This document shows positions 61,827-64,000 of a stretch of 64,000 nt of DNA, piece by piece. Both the position numbers and the translations under genes were made by a program. The notes beneath the pieces were generated by a model, which saw only the letters and a program-made list of their open reading frames with translations, did no database searches and was not told where the DNA came from. Location: NCBI RefSeq assembly GCF_004368405.1, contig NZ_SBJH01000071.1, forward strand, positions 1-64,000, written 5' to 3'. Source of the DNA: Olivibacter sp. XZL3 (GTDB lineage Bacteria > Bacteroidota > Bacteroidia > Sphingobacteriales > Sphingobacteriaceae). Positions within the stretch are counted from its first letter, which is position 1. The number at the start of each line of letters is the position of its first letter.

Positions 61827-63803
61827 CTAAACACCTTTTTTCTCTAAAACGACATCTGCCTTTTCGAGCTGAATAACCCGACTAAAAAGCTCCTTTAAAA
61901 ATAAATATTCATCGGATGTAAAGATGGTTCTATTAAATCGAAGTGCTTGATTACAACGCAAATAATTATTATCCAATTCAATACGACTGATAAACTGTCC
62001 TCCTCGGTCGGGAAGCACCCAATTGGCGTCCGCGGGCTTTGCAGTTAATGTATACCCGGCAGGCAACGCTATATCTACGAGCACAGTCTCCTCTAATAAA
62101 CTTCCAAAATCCACTGGGTAGGTCCTTTCCGCAAGAGTGAAAGGATTTTTGCCGATTTTATTGACGATAAATGGATTAAAATATAAACTGCCATTACCTA
62201 AGCTATCAAATAACTTAATGGCTATTTGATATTCTTCTACCAAACCCATATCAACTGAATCCACACCTGAAACTCGTGCCTCCCTAATCTCCATCCCGAT
62301 ACTTTCTTCCTTCTTTCTTTCAATATACTGCTCAATATCCGGATAATTCGCCAATTCTTTTCTTTTTAAATAGGCCGCGTAATTAAAGTTCGATATTTTC
62401 ATCGTTCCTGTTAACAGCCCATCGTTGGACAGCTCGCCGGTTAAAACGTAAATAATATGCCGCTTTGCGTTTGATTTAATGTCAACCCAGTAAGAAGGCT
62501 TGCTTAGCGACAATACACGACCTTGATCATTAATACAGCGCAATGGCAGCATACCGAAGGGCAGAAAAGGATCAGATGCATCCAAAAAATAGCTTTCTCC
62601 ATCTATATTTAATTTAGCAATTACATAATTGAACTCCGAGATTACCGGATTTAATTTATTAACTATCCCATGCTCTCTGGTGGAAAGAATAACTGTTTCA
62701 ACGTCTAGTCCCGCAGCTGATAGCCCCGCAACTAAAGCAAGATTAATATCTGCGATATTCCCCTCATGACGCTCCAGCGCCTTCTTTATACCCAGCTCAC
62801 TGAATATACCGTAATATTTGTTCCATTTAATTTGACTCCTTACCCATTCGTACACAGCCTTTGCTTTTGTAAGATCTTCCATATTTACCTCAATTATTTT
62901 CGGTAATTTGTCTTCAAATACTCCCTTTTGTTTCATCTGCCCGCCCAGAACCCGGTCTGTTAACAGCTCGCGATCGACGTTTTTCCACTCTTTTGTATAA
63001 TGATGCTGGGAACCATTTCGCAAATAAACAGTAGCCAATTCAAAATAGATGGCGGATTTGAAATTGGACGCAGCGGTCATATAATCCTCCTCAATGAAAG
63101 CCGGAACGTTCTTCATTATATAGACCATCCGCGAACAATCAATCGGCCAACCAGGTAAACGAAAGCCGTCTCTTACCAACGAAGATTTTTGATCTGTTAA
63201 CTTGTACGGCCCTCTCATTACAACGTTATATGTGTAAGTCGCAGGTATAATCGCCTCAAACTCACTGTTAATTTTCGGGATATCGGTCTGAAATTCCCAT
63301 GTTCTGAAATTATAAATCAATGGAGAAATGAGTTGATAACTGTATTCCACTATACTGCCGTCCTGAATATTAGGCATGGTAAACTTAGTAAGTGCAACGT
63401 ATTTGTTCAATTCCTCCCTATATACGTTTTTCGCGTCTAACCAAGTCTCTACCCTTCTGCCGTCGACATAGTTATACGTGACCGCTTTTAAATCTTGCAG
63501 CTGTTCAACTTTATTATCGCTAGCGCGCAAAGGAATTTGAATATTGGCCTGCTTCGGGTCCTCTTTGTTAAAGATTTTCAACTTGACATGGTGTGTAAAA
63601 ACGATATTCAACTCACCCTTTTGATCGTCAAACATGAACCGTGCGGTTCCATACTCATTAAGAACAACAGCACTAGAAACGCTATCCAATTGATATTTTT
63701 TTATGGCTAATTCTTCGTTACTGATTACGCCAAAGGCGAAATCGCCGGCATAGGATCCAAAAAAGCTGCATATAAAGCAAATGCAAAGAGAAAGTCTCGT
63801 CAT
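61827..63803 (-). CDS. DUF3857/transglutaminase-like exported protein, non-canonical active site
   Basis: The 658 residues have a signal peptide (LSLCICFICSFFGSYAG), a DUF3857 domain (about 45-220), a transglutaminase-like domain (about 300-420) and a C-terminal DUF3858-like beta region. At the catalytic positions it reads RHEGNIADIN, with Ile350 where cysteine is expected, and FNYVIA with Tyr393 for histidine; the aspartate (FLDASDP) is kept. Many Bacteroidota members of this family have serine or other residues there, so the domain is probably non-catalytic. It precedes the frameshifted paralogue and the two form one transcript. Function unknown; a promoter is seen at 63830-63861. Confidence 0.82.
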   Translation of the reverse strand: MTRLSLCICFICSFFGSYAGDFAFGVISNEELAIKKYQLDSVSSAVVLNEYGTARFMFDDQKGELNIVFTHHVKLKIFNKEDPKQANIQIPLRASDNKVEQLQDLKAVTYNYVDGRRVETWLDAKNVYREELNKYVALTKFTMPNIQDGSIVEYSYQLISPLIYNFRTWEFQTDIPKINSEFEAIIPATYTYNVVMRGPYKLTDQKSSLVRDGFRLPGWPIDCSRMVYIMKNVPAFIEEDYMTAASNFKSAIYFELATVYLRNGSQHHYTKEWKNVDRELLTDRVLGGQMKQKGVFEDKLPKIIEVNMEDLTKAKAVYEWVRSQIKWNKYYGIFSELGIKKALERHEGNIADINLALVAGLSAAGLDVETVILSTREHGIVNKLNPVISEFNYVIAKLNIDGESYFLDASDPFLPFGMLPLRCINDQGRVLSLSKPSYWVDIKSNAKRHIIYVLTGELSNDGLLTGTMKISNFNYAAYLKRKELANYPDIEQYIERKKEESIGMEIREARVSGVDSVDMGLVEEYQIAIKLFDSLGNGSLYFNPFIVNKIGKNPFTLAERTYPVDFGSLLEETVLVDIALPAGYTLTAKPADANWVLPDRGGQFISRIELDNNYLRCNQALRFNRTIFTSDEYLFLKELFSRVIQLEKADVVLEKKGV

Positions 63804-63829
63804 GAAAAAGGATTTAGATTGTTAACGAG

Positions 63830-63861
63830 TAAAGATAATAATTTAATGAAAGGTGGTACAA
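63830..63861 (-). promoter_or_regulatory. Candidate promoter of the transglutaminase pair
   Basis: On the minus strand TTG (63861-63859), 21 bases, TATCTTTA (63837-63830); the last base deviates from TAnnTTTG. The ATG follows 26 bases later. Confidence 0.4.
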
Positions 63862-63987
63862 TAGCAAAAGAATTTTGTAAATATTCACAAATAGTTCTCA
63901 CTAAAGCAGTGAATAAGACTTCTATGCCCCTATTCTTTTTTTCTTCCTATTGTAGCATATCGGGTTCATATTGTGATATTTTTGTCT

Positions 63988-63995
63988 TAATTTTG
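63988..63995 (+). promoter_or_regulatory. -7 box for a gene beyond the right edge
   Basis: TAATTTTG matches TAnnTTTG on the plus strand only five bases from the window end. It probably belongs to a plus-strand gene outside the window. Confidence 0.35.
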
Positions 63996-64000
63996 CGGAC

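Overview
Organism. The window reads as chromosomal DNA of a Bacteroidota bacterium, most likely family Sphingobacteriaceae (Sphingobacterium, Olivibacter or Pedobacter relatives). The basis is family content (DUF3857/transglutaminase pairs, DUF4293, DUF3467, DUF2490, a GH92 mannosidase, OmpA with a calcium-binding linker, ECF sigma factor paired with a membrane protein) and promoters of the Bacteroidota type (TTTG, about 19-20 bp, TAnnTTTG). Shine-Dalgarno sequences are mostly weak. Placement at genus level is inference. There is no plasmid, prophage or CRISPR signal; the only mobile element is a broken ISAs1-family remnant. Layout. 1-7.9 kb is a cell-envelope glycan block: glycosyltransferases of families 4 and 9, a DUF5672 protein, a PAP2 phosphatase and a lipopolysaccharide-kinase-like protein, interrupted by two diverged copies of an insertion-sequence end. 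8.3-14.1 kb carries plus-strand housekeeping genes: dapD, a heptosyltransferase, a TsaC/Sua5 protein, cca, a pRiA4b ORF-3-like protein and miaA, which has no ordinary start codon. 14.1-21.8 kb holds a spacer with an orphan promoter and hairpin, then rlpA-GH92, an exported msrB, sucD, an ABC exporter and truA. 21.9-26.3 kb has a DUF4293 protein, an OmpA porin, and a sigma / anti-sigma-like beta-barrel / HExxH-protein operon. 26.8-29.9 kb has lysS, an SDR oxidoreductase and a DUF3467 protein. 30.0-43.4 kb is the classical transcription/translation block read on the minus strand: tRNA-Thr, tRNA-Tyr, tRNA-Gly, tRNA-Thr, tuf, tRNA-Trp, secE, nusG, rplK, rplA, rplJ, rplL, rpoB, rpoC. 43.6-47.2 kb has hpf, xerC, a peptidase-dead S24-like regulator divergent from an unknown protein, and rpsU. 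47.3-64 kb has envelope and purine genes: two secreted proteins of unknown role, DUF2490, a PF10091-type glucanase, a LiaF-like membrane protein with a LytS/LytTR two-component system and a serine hydrolase, purN, a thioredoxin-like protein, purH, and two tandem DUF3857 transglutaminase-like genes, one of them frameshifted. How it works together. Most of the window is core metabolism and gene expression plus envelope biogenesis. The observations that most deserve a second look are the rplK promoter embedded in a hairpin downstream of nusG, a family of intergenic permuted-word repeat tracts (one of them between rpoB and rpoC), the orphan promoter-hairpin at 14.4 kb, the start-codon-less miaA, promoter boxes lying directly against start codons, the S24-like regulator without its serine, the inner-membrane/beta-barrel hybrid next to the sigma factor, and the frameshifted transglutaminase. 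I did not find a clearly novel defence or mobile system.
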